DNA from: Enterobacter cancerogenus
GTDB lineage: Bacteria; Pseudomonadota; Gammaproteobacteria; Enterobacterales; Enterobacteriaceae
Length of the DNA: 64,000 nt
Reading direction: 5' to 3'
Assembly (NCBI RefSeq): GCF_019047785.1
Contig: NZ_CP077290.1
Span: 4,402,001-4,466,000, forward strand
How positions within the stretch are numbered: the stretch's first letter is position 1; each line of letters opens with the position of its first letter. Shown here piece by piece: positions 15,527-26,927 of this stretch. A program made the translations under genes and the position numbers. Below the pieces are notes generated by a model that did no database searches, was not told the origin of the DNA, and saw nothing but the letters and a program-made list of their open reading frames with translations.

Positions 15527-16938
15527 GGTGCACTCCTTTTGCCGCGTCGGATCACGACATTCTTACGGGTATCGTTCGGGACTCTGGCGAAGATAAAAGC
15601 GGGCAGGGCGATAATCACCGCCATGCTGAGATAGGTATATAAAAACACCTGATGCGCGCCCGGGGTGTCGACGCTGAGATGCTGCTGGCCGTACATGCCG
15701 AGCAGGATGCCCGCCATGGTCACGCCCACGCTCATCGAAAGCTGCATAATCATCGACAGCAGGCTGTTACCGCTGCTTGCCAGCTCGTCCGGCAGGTCTT
15801 TCAGCGTCAGGGTATTCATCGACGAGAAGCGCATGGAGTTAATGATGCCCTGGCAGAACAGCACCAGCGGCAGCGCGTAATACCAGCCCATCAGCGCCAC
15901 GGCCATAAACAGCAGGCTTACCAGCGCCAGCCCAAGCGTGGCGGCGACCAACACCCGGCGGTAGCCGAAGCGGTTGACCACCTGCACCACGATGCGCTTC
16001 ATGCCCATGCTGCCGAGCACCATCGGGATCATCATCAGGCCCGCGTGGAACGGCGAAAAGCCCAGGCCAATCTGTAAAAAGACCGGCGTCATAAACGGCA
16101 GCATGCCGCTGCCGATGCGCCCGGCGAAGCTGCCGAACAGGCCAAGGCGGTAGGTGGGGTTTTTAAACAGATGAAGGCTAAACAGCGCTTTGTCGTTCCC
16201 TCTGGCATGCCACAGATACCACAGAATGGCGGTGATGCCGAGGGCGACCAGTATCCCCAGGGTCAGAGAGGAGATCCCCAGCCCTTTCTGCCCGTCGAGC
16301 GCCAGCGTCAGCGTGGCCATCCCGGCGGCCAGCAGGATAAAGCCAAAGACGTCGAAGCGCCGGGTCTGCATGGTGTAGTTCGGCATCAGCATCAGGGTGG
16401 CGATCGCCCCCACGATGCCGACCGGCAGGTTGATCAAGAAGATCCAGTGCCACGAGGCGTACTCCACCAGAATCCCGCCCAGCGCCGGGCCGAGCAGCGG
16501 CCCCACCTGGCCGGGGAGCGTCACGAAGGTCATCGCCGCCATATACTGCTCGCGCGGGACTATTTTCATTACCGTTAGCCGCCCCACGGGCACCATCATC
16601 GCGCCGCCCACGCCCTGTAAGACGCGGGCCATAATTAGCTGATCGAGCGTGTTCGCCTGGGCGCAAAACAGCGATCCCACGGTAAACAGCACGATGGCGG
16701 TGAAAAAGATATTTCTCACCCCGACTTTATCCGCCAGCCAGCCGCTGGCGGGGAGCATTACTGCCACCGTCAGCACATAGGAGACGATCACCATATGCAT
16801 GTGCAGCGGGCTTTCCCCCAGGCTTTTCGCCATGGAGGGGAGGGCGGTATTCACGATGGTGGTGTCCAGCGACTGCATGAAGAAGCCGAACGCCACTATC
16901 CATAGCTGCCAGCGAACCTGACGGGGAAGATCGGTCAT
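15523..16938 (-). CDS. mdtD: Major facilitator transporter MdtD
   Basis: A 471-residue DHA2-type transporter with about 14 hydrophobic spans. The family signature near [19 protein letters not shown] (19-37) and [13 protein letters not shown] (motif A) are present. It is cotranscribed with mdtABC but is not needed for their drug efflux in E. coli; homologues have been linked to iron-citrate export (IceT). The ATG directly follows the mdtC stop and its 3' end overlaps baeS, so it is part of the BaeR-controlled operon. Confidence 0.93.
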   Translation of the reverse strand: MTDLPRQVRWQLWIVAFGFFMQSLDTTIVNTALPSMAKSLGESPLHMHMVIVSYVLTVAVMLPASGWLADKVGVRNIFFTAIVLFTVGSLFCAQANTLDQLIMARVLQGVGGAMMVPVGRLTVMKIVPREQYMAAMTFVTLPGQVGPLLGPALGGILVEYASWHWIFLINLPVGIVGAIATLMLMPNYTMQTRRFDVFGFILLAAGMATLTLALDGQKGLGISSLTLGILVALGITAILWYLWHARGNDKALFSLHLFKNPTYRLGLFGSFAGRIGSGMLPFMTPVFLQIGLGFSPFHAGLMMIPMVLGSMGMKRIVVQVVNRFGYRRVLVAATLGLALVSLLFMAVALMGWYYALPLVLFCQGIINSMRFSSMNTLTLKDLPDELASSGNSLLSMIMQLSMSVGVTMAGILLGMYGQQHLSVDTPGAHQVFLYTYLSMAVIIALPAFIFARVPNDTRKNVVIRRGKRSAP

Positions 16939-19900
16939 TTACTCGGTCACCGTTGTTCTGTTTTTACGTGAAAAACGCAGCCGCAGACGATCGAAAAACA
17001 GATAGACCACCGGCGTGGTGTAGAGCGTCAACAGCTGGCTCATCACCAGCCCGCCAACAATGGTGATCCCCAGCGGCTGGCGCAGTTCGGACCCGTCGCC
17101 ACCGGAAATGACCAGCGGCAGCGCGCCAAACAGCGCCGCCAGCGTGGTCATCATGATCGGGCGAAAACGCAGCAGGCAGGCCTGGAATATAGCCTCTTCC
17201 GGCGTCAGGTTGCCGTTGCGCTGGGCGTCCAGCGCGAAGTCGACCATCATGATCGCGTTTTTCTTCACAATGCCTATTAATAGCATGATACCAATCAGCG
17301 CGATGAGGCTGAACGGCGCGCCGAACAATTCCAGCGCCAGCAGCGCCCCCACGCCCGCCGACGGTAACGTCGAGAGGATGGTCAGCGGATGGACGTAGCT
17401 CTCATACAACACGCCGAGCACGATATAGACCGTCGCAATCGCCGCGAGGATCAGGATCACCTGCGAGTTCATCGTGTCCTGGAATACCTGCGCGGTACCG
17501 GCAAAGCTGCCGCGCACCGTAGAGGGCACGCCAAGCTGGATCATGGTGCGGTTAATGGCATCGCTCGCTTCAGACAGCGACGAGCCGGTCGGCAGGTTGA
17601 AGGAGACCGTCGATGCCGCCGACAGCCCCTGATGGTTCACCGACAGCGGCGCGTTCGCGGGCTGCCAGCTGGCAAAGTAGGAGAGCGGGATCGCCTTGCC
17701 GTCGCTGTTAATCACAAACATTTTGTCCAGCGCGCTGATGTCCTGGGTGTAGCGCGGATCGACCTCCATCACCACCTTGTACTGGTTCATCGGCTGGTAG
17801 ATGGTGGAGATTTCACGCTGACCAAAGGCGTTGTTCAGCAGGCTGTTGGCCGCCGCCACGTCAATCCCCAGCCGCGACATGGTTTCGCGATCGTAGGTCA
17901 GGTTCATCTCCGCGCCGTTGTTTTGGCTGTCGGAGTTCACGTCGGCCAGCTGCGGCAGAGCGGCCAGGGCCTTGCGGATCTTCGGCTCCCACTCGCGCAG
18001 CGCGGCTAAGTCATCCGAGAGCAGGGTATACTGATAGCTGGCGTTGGCCTGACGTCCGCCGACGCGGATATCCTGAACGGCCATCAAAAACAGGTTTGCA
18101 CCCGGCTCTTTGGCGAGCTTGACCCGCAGACGGTCGATCACCTGCTGCGCGGTTTCGTTACGCTCATCCCGCGATTTCAGGGTGATAAACATCATCCCGC
18201 TGTTCACGCGCGACCCGCCGGTAAAACCGGTGACGTTATCCACGGCTTTGTCTTCACGAATAATCTTCATAAAGTCCTGCAGCTTGCCGCGCATCGCCTG
18301 GAAGGAGATGCTCTGGTCGGCCTGAATACCGCCCATCAGCACCCCGGTATCCTGTTCCGGGAAAAAGGTTTTCGGGATGGAGATATACATCCAGACGTTC
18401 AGCGCGATGGTGCCCACCAGCACCAGCCCGACGATGCGGGTGTGATTCAGCACCCATTTCAGCGATTTGCCGTAGCCTTCCTGCATCGCCATCAGTACGC
18501 GGCCAAAACCCTTACGGCGCGGCTGGGTGTGCGGTTTGCTGCGCTTGAGCATCCAGCCGCACATCATCGGCGTGAGGGTGAGTGAGATCACCAGCGAGAT
18601 ACCAATCGCGACGGAAAGCGTGACGGCAAATTCGCGCAGCAGGCGGCCAGGAAGCCCGCCCATCAGCAGCAGCGGCAGGAATACCGCCACCAGCGACAGG
18701 CTCATGGAGAGCACCGTAAAGCCGACCTCGCGCGTGCCCTGCAGCGCAGCCTGCAGCGGCTTCATGCCCGCTTCGAGGTGGCGTGAGATGTTTTCCAGCA
18801 CCACTATCGCATCATCCACCACGAAGCCGGTGGCGATGGTCAACGCCATCAGCGACAGGTTGTTGAGACTGAAGCCACACAGGTACATGGCAGCAAAGGT
18901 GCCGATTAGCGACACGGGTACGGCAACGGCCGGGATCAGCGTCGCGCGGCCCGAGCGCAGGAACAGGAAGACCACCAGGATCACCAGCGCGACGGAGATG
19001 ATCAGCGTCTGCTCAACCTCTTCAAGCGAGGCGCGGATCGTCGGGGAACGATCCTGGGCAATCTGCAGGTCTATCGCCGCCGGAATGGTCTCCTGCAGCT
19101 CCGGCAGTCGCGCGCGAATGCTGTTCACCGTCTGGATAATATTGGCTTCCGGCAGCTTGCGGATCATCAGCAGAATCGCCGGTTTGGCATTGGTCATCCC
19201 GGCGTTGCGCACGTCCTGCACCGAATCGGTCACGCTGGCGACATCGCTCAGACGCACCGCCGCGCCGTTGTTGTAGTGAATAATCAGCGGCTGGTATTCC
19301 GCGGCGGTTTTGAGCTCATCGTTTGTCTGGATCTGCCAGCGGTGGCTGCTGTCTTCAATCGCCCCCTGCGGTTTGCGCACGTTTGCGTTGCTGATGGCGG
19401 AACGCACGTCGTCCAGCGACACTCCCTGGTTGAACAGCGCCTGCGGGTTGAGCCCCACGCGCACGGCGGGCAGGGAGCTACCGCCCACGTCGACGTCGCC
19501 CACGCCGTCGATCTGGGCGATGGTCTGCGCCAGTTGGGTAGAGGCAAAGTCATACAGCTCGCCCTGGGAATAGGTGTCCGAGGTGAGCGTTAAGATCATG
19601 ATGGGCGCGTCGGACGGGTTGGCTTTGCGATAGGTCGGCCTGCTCGGCATACCGCTCGGCAGCAGGCTCTGCGCGGCGTTGATCGCTGCCTGCACGTCGC
19701 GCGCTGCGCCGTTGATATCCCGGTCGAAGTTGAACTCAAGGATAATACGCGTGCTGCCCAGTGAACTGCTGGAGGTCATTTCGTTGACCCCCGCAATGCG
19801 CCCGAGTGACCGCTCCAGCGGCGTGGCGACCGACGAGGCCATGGTTTCCGGCGACGCGCCGGGCAGCGAGGCGCTGACCATGATCACCGGGAAGTCCACC

Positions 19901-20016
19901 TGCGGCAGCGGGGCTACCGGCAACAGCCGGAAGCCGAGTACGCCGCACAGGGTGATGGCGAGCGAAATCAATATCGTCGCCACCGGGCGGTAAATGAAGA
20001 GCGCGAAAAACTTCAC
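16939..20016 (-). CDS. mdtC: RND efflux pump subunit MdtC
   Basis: A 1025-residue RND transporter. The N-terminal span begins [20 protein letters not shown]. Two large periplasmic loops follow transmembrane helices 1 and 7, and the proton-relay aspartates lie in the [18 protein letters not shown] segment. MdtC forms a heterotrimer with MdtB (two B, one C in E. coli) and works with MdtA and TolC to pump bile salts, novobiocin and other compounds. It abuts mdtB and mdtD without gaps. Confidence 0.95.
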   Translation of the reverse strand: MKFFALFIYRPVATILISLAITLCGVLGFRLLPVAPLPQVDFPVIMVSASLPGASPETMASSVATPLERSLGRIAGVNEMTSSSSLGSTRIILEFNFDRDINGAARDVQAAINAAQSLLPSGMPSRPTYRKANPSDAPIMILTLTSDTYSQGELYDFASTQLAQTIAQIDGVGDVDVGGSSLPAVRVGLNPQALFNQGVSLDDVRSAISNANVRKPQGAIEDSSHRWQIQTNDELKTAAEYQPLIIHYNNGAAVRLSDVASVTDSVQDVRNAGMTNAKPAILLMIRKLPEANIIQTVNSIRARLPELQETIPAAIDLQIAQDRSPTIRASLEEVEQTLIISVALVILVVFLFLRSGRATLIPAVAVPVSLIGTFAAMYLCGFSLNNLSLMALTIATGFVVDDAIVVLENISRHLEAGMKPLQAALQGTREVGFTVLSMSLSLVAVFLPLLLMGGLPGRLLREFAVTLSVAIGISLVISLTLTPMMCGWMLKRSKPHTQPRRKGFGRVLMAMQEGYGKSLKWVLNHTRIVGLVLVGTIALNVWMYISIPKTFFPEQDTGVLMGGIQADQSISFQAMRGKLQDFMKIIREDKAVDNVTGFTGGSRVNSGMMFITLKSRDERNETAQQVIDRLRVKLAKEPGANLFLMAVQDIRVGGRQANASYQYTLLSDDLAALREWEPKIRKALAALPQLADVNSDSQNNGAEMNLTYDRETMSRLGIDVAAANSLLNNAFGQREISTIYQPMNQYKVVMEVDPRYTQDISALDKMFVINSDGKAIPLSYFASWQPANAPLSVNHQGLSAASTVSFNLPTGSSLSEASDAINRTMIQLGVPSTVRGSFAGTAQVFQDTMNSQVILILAAIATVYIVLGVLYESYVHPLTILSTLPSAGVGALLALELFGAPFSLIALIGIMLLIGIVKKNAIMMVDFALDAQRNGNLTPEEAIFQACLLRFRPIMMTTLAALFGALPLVISGGDGSELRQPLGITIVGGLVMSQLLTLYTTPVVYLFFDRLRLRFSRKNRTTVTE

Positions 20017-23000
20017 TTACGCCTCCTCTTCACGTTTCGGGAAGCGGCTTTTGGTCCACAGGGCCAGACGGTCAAACAGCAGGTAGATCACCGGCGTGGT
20101 AAACAGCGTCAGCACCTGGCTGACCAGCAGACCGCCGACCATACCGATCCCTAAAGGACGCCGCAGCTCGGCCCCAACGCCGGTACTCAGCATCAGCGGC
20201 AGCGCGCCTAACAGGGCGGCGAGGGTGGTCATCAGGATCGGACGAAAACGCAGCAGACAGGCCTGGAAGATCGCATCGCGCGGCGACATTCCCTGCTCGC
20301 GCTCGGCGGCAAGGGCGAAGTCGATCATCATGATGGCGTTTTTCTTGACGATACCGATGAGCAGAATGATGCCGATAATCGCAATCACGTCCAGCTCGCT
20401 GCCCGCCAGCATCAGCGCTAACAGCGCCCCGACGCCCGCCGTCGGCAGGGTGGAGAGGATGGTGATCGGGTGAATAAAGCTTTCATACAGTACGCCCAGC
20501 ACGATGTACATTGCCACCACGGCGGCCACGATCAGCCAGATGGTGCTGCCCAGCGCCGCCTGGAACGCCAGCGTGCTCCCCTGGAACTGGGTCTGTATAT
20601 CCGTCGGGAAGCCGAGGTTTTTTTCGGCGTTCTGGATCGCTTCCACCGCCTCGCCCAGCGAGTATCCGTCCGGGACGTTAAACGAAATGGTGGTCGACGG
20701 GAACTGATCCAGATGGTTGATGGTCAGCGGGGTGTGGCGCTCTTCCACGCTGGCAATGGCGCTGAGCGGCACGATGCCGCCGTCCTTACTGGTCAGACGT
20801 ACGGTGTCCAGCGCGGCAAGCCCGGGCGTGTTCCCGGTGTTGTGCTCCAGCACTACGCGGTACTGGTTCGCCTGCGTGTAAATAGTGGAGATCAGGCGCT
20901 GGCCAAAGGCGTTGTACAGTGCGTTATCCACGTCCGCCATGGAAATACCCAGACGGCTGGCGGTGTCACGGTTGACGTTAACGTAGGCCGCCAGCCCTTT
21001 ATCCTGCCAGTCGCTGCTGACGTCGGAGAGCTGCGGGAGGCCGCGCAGAGTATCAACCAGCTGCGGCACCCAGGTACTGAGCGCCTCCAGGCTGGTGGTC
21101 TGCAGAGTAAACTGGTACTGAGTGCGGCTCACCTGGGTATCAATGGTTAAATCCTGAATCGGCTGCAGGTAGAGTTCGATGCCCGGCACCTTCGCCACCG
21201 CGTTTTGCAGGCGCTGGATCACCGTGTTGACGCGATCGTCACGGTCATCAAGCGGTTTGAGGTTGATCTGCAGGCGCGCGCTGTTCAGCGACGGGTTAGT
21301 GCCGTCGACGCCCACGTAGGCGGTGAGGCTTTCCACCGCCGGATCTTTCATGATGATCTCCGACACCTGCTGCTGGCGCTGTGCCATGTTGGCGAACGAT
21401 ACGGTCTGCGGGGCCTGTAACGTGCCCTGAATAATGCCGTTGTCCTGAATCGGGAAGAAGCCTTTCGGGATGAAAATCCACAGCATCACGCTGAGCGCCA
21501 GCGTACCCAGGGCAACCCCAAGCGTCGCCCACGGGTGGTTCAGCACCTTCGCCAGCACGTGGCCGTAGGCGGCGATGATGCGTTCGAACATCCGCTCTGA
21601 GGCGCGCGAGAAACGGTTTTGCTTGCGCAGGGACTCCACGCTCAGCATGCGGGCACACATCATCGGGGTCAGCGTCAGCGACACCACGGCGGAGATCAGG
21701 ATCGCCACCGCCAGGGTGACGGCAAACTCCCGGAACAGTCGCCCGACGATATCGCCCATAAACAGCAGCGGGATCAGCACCGCAATCAGCGAGAAAGTGA
21801 GGGAGATAATGGTAAAGCCGATCTCGCCCGCCCCCTTCAGCGCGGCGGCGAGGGGCTTCTCGCCTTTCTCGATGTAGCGCGAAATGTTCTCGATCACCAC
21901 AATGGCGTCATCCACCACGAAACCGGTGGCGATGGTCAGGGCCATCAGCGTCAGGTTGTTGATCGAGAAATCAAGGAACACCATCACCGCAAAGGTTCCG
22001 ACCAGCGAGAGCGGTACGGCGACGGCGGGAATAATGGTGGCCGGCACGTTGCGCAGGAACAGGTAGATAATCATGACCACCAGCGCAATCGCCAGCATCA
22101 GCTCGAACTGGGTGTCGGTAACGGAGGCGCGAATGTTGGTGGTGCGGTCGGAAAGCACCTTCACGCTGACCGATTTCGGCAGGCTTTCAATCAGCTGCGG
22201 CAGCATGGCACGAATACTGTCGGCGGTCTCGATGATGTTCGCACCCGGCTGGCGCTGAACGTTCATGACAATCGCCTGCTGCTTGTTGGCCCACGCGCCA
22301 AGCCAGCTGTTTTCCGCGCCTTGTTCTACGGTTGCCACGTCGCCGAGGCGAATTGGCGCGCCGTTCTGGTAGGCGACAATCAGCTGGCGATACTCATCGG
22401 CTGACTGCATCTGATCGTTGGCCGAAAGCGTGACCGCGCGGGTTGGCCCGTCCAGCGAGCCTTTGGCCGAGTTGACGTTGGCGCTGGTGATGGCGGTACG
22501 AATGGTTTCGCTGGTTAACCCCAGCGCGGCAATCGCCTGCGCGTTAAGCTTCACGCGCACGGCAGGACGTTGTCCGCCCGCCAGGGTCACCAGACCGACG
22601 CCCGTTACCTGTGAAATCTTCTGTGCCACGCGGGTTTCAACCATATCTTCCACCTGCGTCATCGGCATGGCGGAGGAGGTGACGGCCAGCGTCATGATTG
22701 GCGGATCGGCCGGGTTGACCTTGCTGTAGACCGGCGGATTAGGCAGGTCAGACGGCAGCAGGTTGGTGGCGGCGTTGATCGCGGCCTGCACCTCCTGCTC
22801 GGCGACGTCCAGCGAGAGCGTCAGCTGGAACTGCAGCGTAACTACTGACGCCCCACCAGAGCTTTGCGAGGACATCTGCTTCAGGCCAGACATCTGCCCA
22901 AACTGGCGCTCCAGCGGCGCGGTAATGGCCGACGTCACCACGTCCGGGCTGGCGCCAGGGTAGAGCGTGACCACCTGAATCGTAGGGTAATCCACTTCCG

Positions 23001-23139
23001 GCAGCGCCGACACGGGCAGAAAGCGATAGCCAATTATCCCGGCCAGCAAAATGGCCACCATCAACAGCGTGGTGGCGACGGGGCGCATAATAAACAGGCG
23101 TGATGGCCCACCTGTCGCGCTTGGTGGCAAGACCTGCAT
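20017..23139 (-). CDS. mdtB: RND efflux pump subunit MdtB
   Basis: A 1040-residue RND transporter, paralogous to MdtC throughout. It starts [20 protein letters not shown], longer at the N-terminus than MdtC as in E. coli. The proton-relay segment [18 protein letters not shown] and the motif [17 protein letters not shown] in the C-terminal half are conserved. Its start codon shares one base with the mdtA stop, and it runs directly into mdtC. Together these three make the tripartite pump with outer-membrane TolC (not in the window). Confidence 0.95.
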   Translation of the reverse strand: MQVLPPSATGGPSRLFIMRPVATTLLMVAILLAGIIGYRFLPVSALPEVDYPTIQVVTLYPGASPDVVTSAITAPLERQFGQMSGLKQMSSQSSGGASVVTLQFQLTLSLDVAEQEVQAAINAATNLLPSDLPNPPVYSKVNPADPPIMTLAVTSSAMPMTQVEDMVETRVAQKISQVTGVGLVTLAGGQRPAVRVKLNAQAIAALGLTSETIRTAITSANVNSAKGSLDGPTRAVTLSANDQMQSADEYRQLIVAYQNGAPIRLGDVATVEQGAENSWLGAWANKQQAIVMNVQRQPGANIIETADSIRAMLPQLIESLPKSVSVKVLSDRTTNIRASVTDTQFELMLAIALVVMIIYLFLRNVPATIIPAVAVPLSLVGTFAVMVFLDFSINNLTLMALTIATGFVVDDAIVVIENISRYIEKGEKPLAAALKGAGEIGFTIISLTFSLIAVLIPLLFMGDIVGRLFREFAVTLAVAILISAVVSLTLTPMMCARMLSVESLRKQNRFSRASERMFERIIAAYGHVLAKVLNHPWATLGVALGTLALSVMLWIFIPKGFFPIQDNGIIQGTLQAPQTVSFANMAQRQQQVSEIIMKDPAVESLTAYVGVDGTNPSLNSARLQINLKPLDDRDDRVNTVIQRLQNAVAKVPGIELYLQPIQDLTIDTQVSRTQYQFTLQTTSLEALSTWVPQLVDTLRGLPQLSDVSSDWQDKGLAAYVNVNRDTASRLGISMADVDNALYNAFGQRLISTIYTQANQYRVVLEHNTGNTPGLAALDTVRLTSKDGGIVPLSAIASVEERHTPLTINHLDQFPSTTISFNVPDGYSLGEAVEAIQNAEKNLGFPTDIQTQFQGSTLAFQAALGSTIWLIVAAVVAMYIVLGVLYESFIHPITILSTLPTAGVGALLALMLAGSELDVIAIIGIILLIGIVKKNAIMMIDFALAAEREQGMSPRDAIFQACLLRFRPILMTTLAALLGALPLMLSTGVGAELRRPLGIGMVGGLLVSQVLTLFTTPVIYLLFDRLALWTKSRFPKREEEA

Positions 23140-24383
23140 CAGGCGCTGGCTCCCTGTTTAGCGTGCTCGCGTTTCGCCGGCTGTTCGCTGGTGGTCGTGC
23201 CATGCGCCTCGACCACTTCGACGCGCGCCCCTTCCGTGAGACGGTCGATGCCGTCGGTTACCACCCGATCGCCTGCGGATAGCCCGGCGCTAATCACCAC
23301 CGTCTGGCTATCCTGAATCCCGGTTTTCACCAGATGCTTGCTGACCTGGTTGTCATCGTTCAGCACCCAGACGAAGTTGCCTTCGTTACCCATCTGCAGC
23401 GCTGCCGTTGGGATCACCACCGCGTTTTCTTCGGTAGAGACCAGCATGCGCGCGTTAACGAACTGATTCGGGAAAAGCGCATCATCCTGATTGCTAAAGC
23501 GTGCTTTCAGCTTGATGGTACCGGTGGTGGTATCAATCTGGTTATCGAGGCTCAGCAGCGATCCTTCGCTGAGTTTCTGTTTGTTGGTGCGGTCCCAGGC
23601 TTCAACCACCAGCCCTTTACCGGCTTTTTGCGCCTGCACCACGGTGGCGATGTCGCTCTCCGGCAGGGTAAAGACTAAATCGATGGGGTGAGTCTGGGTA
23701 ATGACCACGATGCCCGTGGTATCGCCGCTGGAGATCTGGTTACCGATATCAACCTGCTTTAGGCCGACGCGTCCGTCAATCGGCGCGGTAATGCGGCTCC
23801 AGTCGAGCTGCAGCTGGGCGCTGGCGACCGCTGCTTCGTCTGCTTTGATCGTGCCTCGGGTTTCGCTGACCAGCGACTGCTGAGTGTCCAGTTCCTGACG
23901 CGACACCAGGTTGGTTTTCACCAACTGCTGATAGCGGGCGAGATCGCGCTGGGCGTTGGCTAAGGTGGCTTTGTCTTTGGCAAGCTGCCCCTGCGCCTGA
24001 GCGAGCGAGACTTTGAACTGGCTTGGGTCGATCTCTGCCAGTAAATCACCGGCCTTAACCTGCTGGCCTTCCTGGAAGTGAAGCGCCATCAGCTGCCCCT
24101 CTACCCGGCTGCGCACGGTGACGGTATTGGCCGCAGTAATGGTGCCAAGCCCGGTGAGATAACGCGGAACGGCTTTGTTGACGGCGGTCGCTGCCTGCAC
24201 GGGGGCCAGCGCCGCGCCGCGCATACCGTGGCGGCCACCGCCCGCCGCGCGCGGAGATGCGCTGCTCGCCCCCGAAGATGCAGGGGACTTCGCGGATTGA
24301 CTGTGCCAGTACCAGGCGGCGGCAAGGACCACCACAATGATGCCAGCGGCGATAGCCCAGCGGGATTTGTTACTGCCTTTCAT
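23139..24383 (-). CDS. mdtA: RND pump membrane-fusion protein MdtA
   Basis: A 414-residue periplasmic adaptor. It has an N-terminal membrane anchor/signal ([21 protein letters not shown], about 6-26), an Ala/Ser/Gly-rich linker (30-55), a lipoyl/barrel-sandwich half ([20 protein letters not shown]), an alpha-hairpin (about 120-185), the second lipoyl half ([15 protein letters not shown]), and a beta-barrel and membrane-proximal domain. It links MdtBC to TolC. First gene of the operon, with a BaeR-like box upstream. Confidence 0.94.
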   Translation of the reverse strand: MKGSNKSRWAIAAGIIVVVLAAAWYWHSQSAKSPASSGASSASPRAAGGGRHGMRGAALAPVQAATAVNKAVPRYLTGLGTITAANTVTVRSRVEGQLMALHFQEGQQVKAGDLLAEIDPSQFKVSLAQAQGQLAKDKATLANAQRDLARYQQLVKTNLVSRQELDTQQSLVSETRGTIKADEAAVASAQLQLDWSRITAPIDGRVGLKQVDIGNQISSGDTTGIVVITQTHPIDLVFTLPESDIATVVQAQKAGKGLVVEAWDRTNKQKLSEGSLLSLDNQIDTTTGTIKLKARFSNQDDALFPNQFVNARMLVSTEENAVVIPTAALQMGNEGNFVWVLNDDNQVSKHLVKTGIQDSQTVVISAGLSAGDRVVTDGIDRLTEGARVEVVEAHGTTTSEQPAKREHAKQGASA

Positions 24384-24419
24384 CGTTTTACGTTCTCATC
24401 CTGAAACACTTCGGGGAAT

Positions 24420-24463
24420 GATACTAGTTTAGTCAGGCTACCCGGCAGAAAAATGGAGGAAAT
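24420..24463 (-). promoter_or_regulatory. Predicted mdtA promoter with a BaeR-like box
   Basis: On the minus strand, ATTTCCTCCATTTTTCTGCC (24444-24463) resembles the E. coli BaeR consensus (TTTTTCTCCATDATTGGC) over most positions. It lies just upstream of where a -35 would fall for the -10-like TATCAT near 24420-24425. This fits activation of mdtABCD-baeSR by BaeR. The consensus is from memory. Confidence 0.5.
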
Positions 24464-24517
24464 GTGGAACACTGTCTGGAATTGTCTGAATGGCGGGAGA
24501 GGGAGTCGATCCTTTTT

Positions 24518-24554
24518 CTCCCTCTCCCACTGGGAGAGGGCCGGGATGAGGGCA
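24518..24554. repeat. CCCTCACCC-type palindromic repeat between yegD and mdtA
   Basis: CTCCCTCTCCCACTGGGAGA continuing GGGCCGGGATGAGGGCA is one arm-plus-hairpin unit of the dispersed repeat. It lies 3' of yegD's neighbour region and upstream of the mdtA promoter. Confidence 0.7.
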
Positions 24555-24570
24555 CCAGGCCACACCCGTG

Positions 24571-25923
24571 TTAGCTAAACATCACCTGCGCCCAGCGCGC
24601 CAGCCCTGCGGTTACGGAGCCAAAATCATCGCCACCGGCAATCGGTATGCCCGGCAGTTGTGCCGCCAGCGCTTTCTTAATCAGCGGCGAACGGGCGCTA
24701 CCCCCGGTTAAATAGATCACGTCCGGCTGCTCTTTTCCGTTATCCAGCGCCAGCTGCACCTGTTCGAGAATACGCTGCAGCGGCTGTGACAGGGCCGTTT
24801 CAAGCCCTTCCTGCGAGATAATCGTTGCCAGTTCGTCGCTGATAAACGGCAGGGTGACCGCATGTTCCGGGCGATCTGAGAGCGCAATTTTGCTCTCTTC
24901 GGCGGTGCGCACCACGCGGTAGCTCAGGCGCTGACGCCAGACCTTGTGGAGCAGCGCGACTTTGTCGGCATCCTGCGCATCGCGTATCAGATCGTTGAGA
25001 AAACGACCGTTTGCGGTGCTGTAAAAATCACTCTGCGCAGGCACATCGTTGATCGCAATGGCGTTCCACCACGGCAGAACCGGCAGGGCGATCCCTTTTT
25101 CGGTTTGTCCGCCCATGCCCAGCAGCGGCATCAGGCTCTTAAAGGCGAGGGCAATATCCAGATCGTTACCGCCAACGCGGCAGCCGCTGTGCCCCAGCAG
25201 GCTGTTTTCACGATCGCGACGCTGATGCCATTGCGGCCCCATCAGCAGCAGCGAGCAGTCCGTCGTTCCGCCGCCGATATCCACCACCAGCACACGTTTT
25301 TCTGCCGTCAACGTGGCTTCAAAATCCAGTCCCGCCGCTACCGGCTCGTACTGGAACACCACGTCGCGAAAACCTGCACGGTGCGCCGCGCGCGCCAGAA
25401 TACCCTGCGCCTGCTGGTTGGCGTCATCGCCCCCCAGGCCCTGGAAGTTTATCGGACGGCCAATCACCGCCTGGTCGATGGTTTCCGTGACCTGCGTTTG
25501 TGCCTGATTGCGGATGTGCAGCATCATGGCGCAGACCAGATCCTCAAACAACGCGACCTGCTGCGGCTTCAGGCCGCTGGCCCCGAGGAATGACTTCGGT
25601 GATTTAACGAAGTAAACCTCCTCCGGATCCTCAATGTACTGCCCGAGCGACGACAGGCCGAACTGTACGCTGGCAGGCGTAACGTCGATGTCCTCTTCGC
25701 GGTTATAGCTCACGGCGCGGCGCAGCAGAGCCTGCGTTTCCGCCGCGGTGGCCGGAACCTGGTGATGGCGGAAAAGCCATTCGCTTACCGCCTCACGGGT
25801 TGGCGCGCAGAGCATTGACGGCAGCAGCGTGCTCTCTTTTTCCATTTTCAGGAGCTGTGGTTGCCCGTTGTGCATCACCGCAACCGAGCAGTTGGCCGTA
25901 CCGTAATCGAATCCAATAAACAC
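24571..25923 (-). CDS. yegD: Hsp70-like protein YegD
   Basis: A 450-residue protein with only the Hsp70/actin-like ATPase domain; it lacks the substrate-binding half of DnaK. Phosphate-binding motifs are visible: GFDYGTANCSVAVM (4-17), VVDIGGGTTDCSLLLMG and YLTGGSARSPLIKKAL near the C-terminus. Length equals the E. coli protein. Its role is not established; it may be a chaperone-like regulator. It is divergent from alkA with 131 bases between starts. Confidence 0.9.
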   Translation of the reverse strand: MFIGFDYGTANCSVAVMHNGQPQLLKMEKESTLLPSMLCAPTREAVSEWLFRHHQVPATAAETQALLRRAVSYNREEDIDVTPASVQFGLSSLGQYIEDPEEVYFVKSPKSFLGASGLKPQQVALFEDLVCAMMLHIRNQAQTQVTETIDQAVIGRPINFQGLGGDDANQQAQGILARAAHRAGFRDVVFQYEPVAAGLDFEATLTAEKRVLVVDIGGGTTDCSLLLMGPQWHQRRDRENSLLGHSGCRVGGNDLDIALAFKSLMPLLGMGGQTEKGIALPVLPWWNAIAINDVPAQSDFYSTANGRFLNDLIRDAQDADKVALLHKVWRQRLSYRVVRTAEESKIALSDRPEHAVTLPFISDELATIISQEGLETALSQPLQRILEQVQLALDNGKEQPDVIYLTGGSARSPLIKKALAAQLPGIPIAGGDDFGSVTAGLARWAQVMFS

Positions 25924-25995
25924 GTAGAAATCCCCATGCCGGTGAGAAGGGGCGAGACTTTAACGAAATGTCTCTTCCGCGACAACTGGAATATG

Positions 25996-26030
25996 AAAGC
26001 AAGGCGAAACAAGGCCTTTCGGTTTATGCT
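25996..26030 (+). promoter_or_regulatory. Predicted alkA promoter with an Ada-like box
   Basis: AAAGCAAG (25996-26003) resembles the Ada recognition sequence of E. coli alkA (AAAGCAAA, from memory). A -10-like TATGCT lies at 26025-26030 with a poor -35, typical of an activator-dependent promoter. Methylated Ada would be the expected activator. Confidence 0.4.
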
Positions 26031-26054
26031 GAGGAGAACATGACAGGAGCAACG

Positions 26055-26927
26055 ATGTTTACCTTGAACTGGCAACCCCCCTACGACTGGCAGTGGATGT
26101 TTGGCTTTCTGAGCGCGCGTGCCGTGACGGGCGTGGAAACCGTGACCGAGGACGACTACGAGCGCAGTTTTGCCTGTGACGGGCACCGGGGCATTTTTCG
26201 CGTCACACCAGACCTTGCCTCCCACACCCTCAACGTCACGCTCAGCCCGGGCCTGATGCCGGTGGCGGCAGGCTGTCTGGACCGCATCGCACGGCTGTTC
26301 GATCTTGACTGCGATCCGCAGCAGATTGCCCGGACGCTCGGCGAGTTGGGTGCTGCGCGGCCCGGGCTGCGTTTACCTGGCGCAATGGATGCTTACGAGC
26401 AGGGCGTGCGGGCGATCCTCGGGCAACTGGTGAGCGTGGCGATGGCAGCGAAACTTACCGGACGGGTGGTGGCGCTGTACGGTGAGGCGGTTGAAGATGC
26501 GCCGGATTATCTCTGTTTCCCCACCCCGCAGGCGCTGGCCGCCGCCGATCCGCTGGCATTGAAAGCGCTCGGGATGCCGGTAAAAAGGGCGGAATCGTTG
26601 ATTCATCTCGCCCGGTCGGTGGTGGACGGTGACTTTCCTCTCGTTCCGCCGGTGGACATCGACGCGGGCATGAAAGCGTTGCAGCAGCGGCCCGGCATTG
26701 GCCGCTGGACGGCAAACTATTTAGCCCTGCGGGGATGGCAGGCCAAAGATGTGTTTTTGCCGGATGATTATCTGATTAAACAGCGCTTCGCTGGCATGAC
26801 GCCCGCGCAAATCCGCCGTTACGCCGAACGCTGGCAGCCGTGGCGCTCCTATGCGCTGTTGCACATCTGGTATACCGACGGCTGGACGCCCTCAGTTGAT
26901 GGCGAAATAGCTGGTGTTGAGCAGTAG
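26055..26927 (+). CDS. alkA: DNA-3-methyladenine glycosylase II
   Basis: A 290-residue AlkA, which excises 3-methyladenine and other alkylated bases in base-excision repair. The N-terminal fold starts MFTLNWQPPYDWQWMFGF. The helix-hairpin-helix motif is QRPGIGRWTANYLALRGWQ (211-229), with substrate Trp218 and catalytic Asp238 in FLPDD, the same numbers as in E. coli. The open frame extends 29 codons upstream, but only the ATG at 26055 fits the family and has AGGAGC at the right distance. Its last 36 bases overlap the 3' end of dgcE on the other strand. Confidence 0.93.
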   Translation: MFTLNWQPPYDWQWMFGFLSARAVTGVETVTEDDYERSFACDGHRGIFRVTPDLASHTLNVTLSPGLMPVAAGCLDRIARLFDLDCDPQQIARTLGELGAARPGLRLPGAMDAYEQGVRAILGQLVSVAMAAKLTGRVVALYGEAVEDAPDYLCFPTPQALAAADPLALKALGMPVKRAESLIHLARSVVDGDFPLVPPVDIDAGMKALQQRPGIGRWTANYLALRGWQAKDVFLPDDYLIKQRFAGMTPAQIRRYAERWQPWRSYALLHIWYTDGWTPSVDGEIAGVEQ

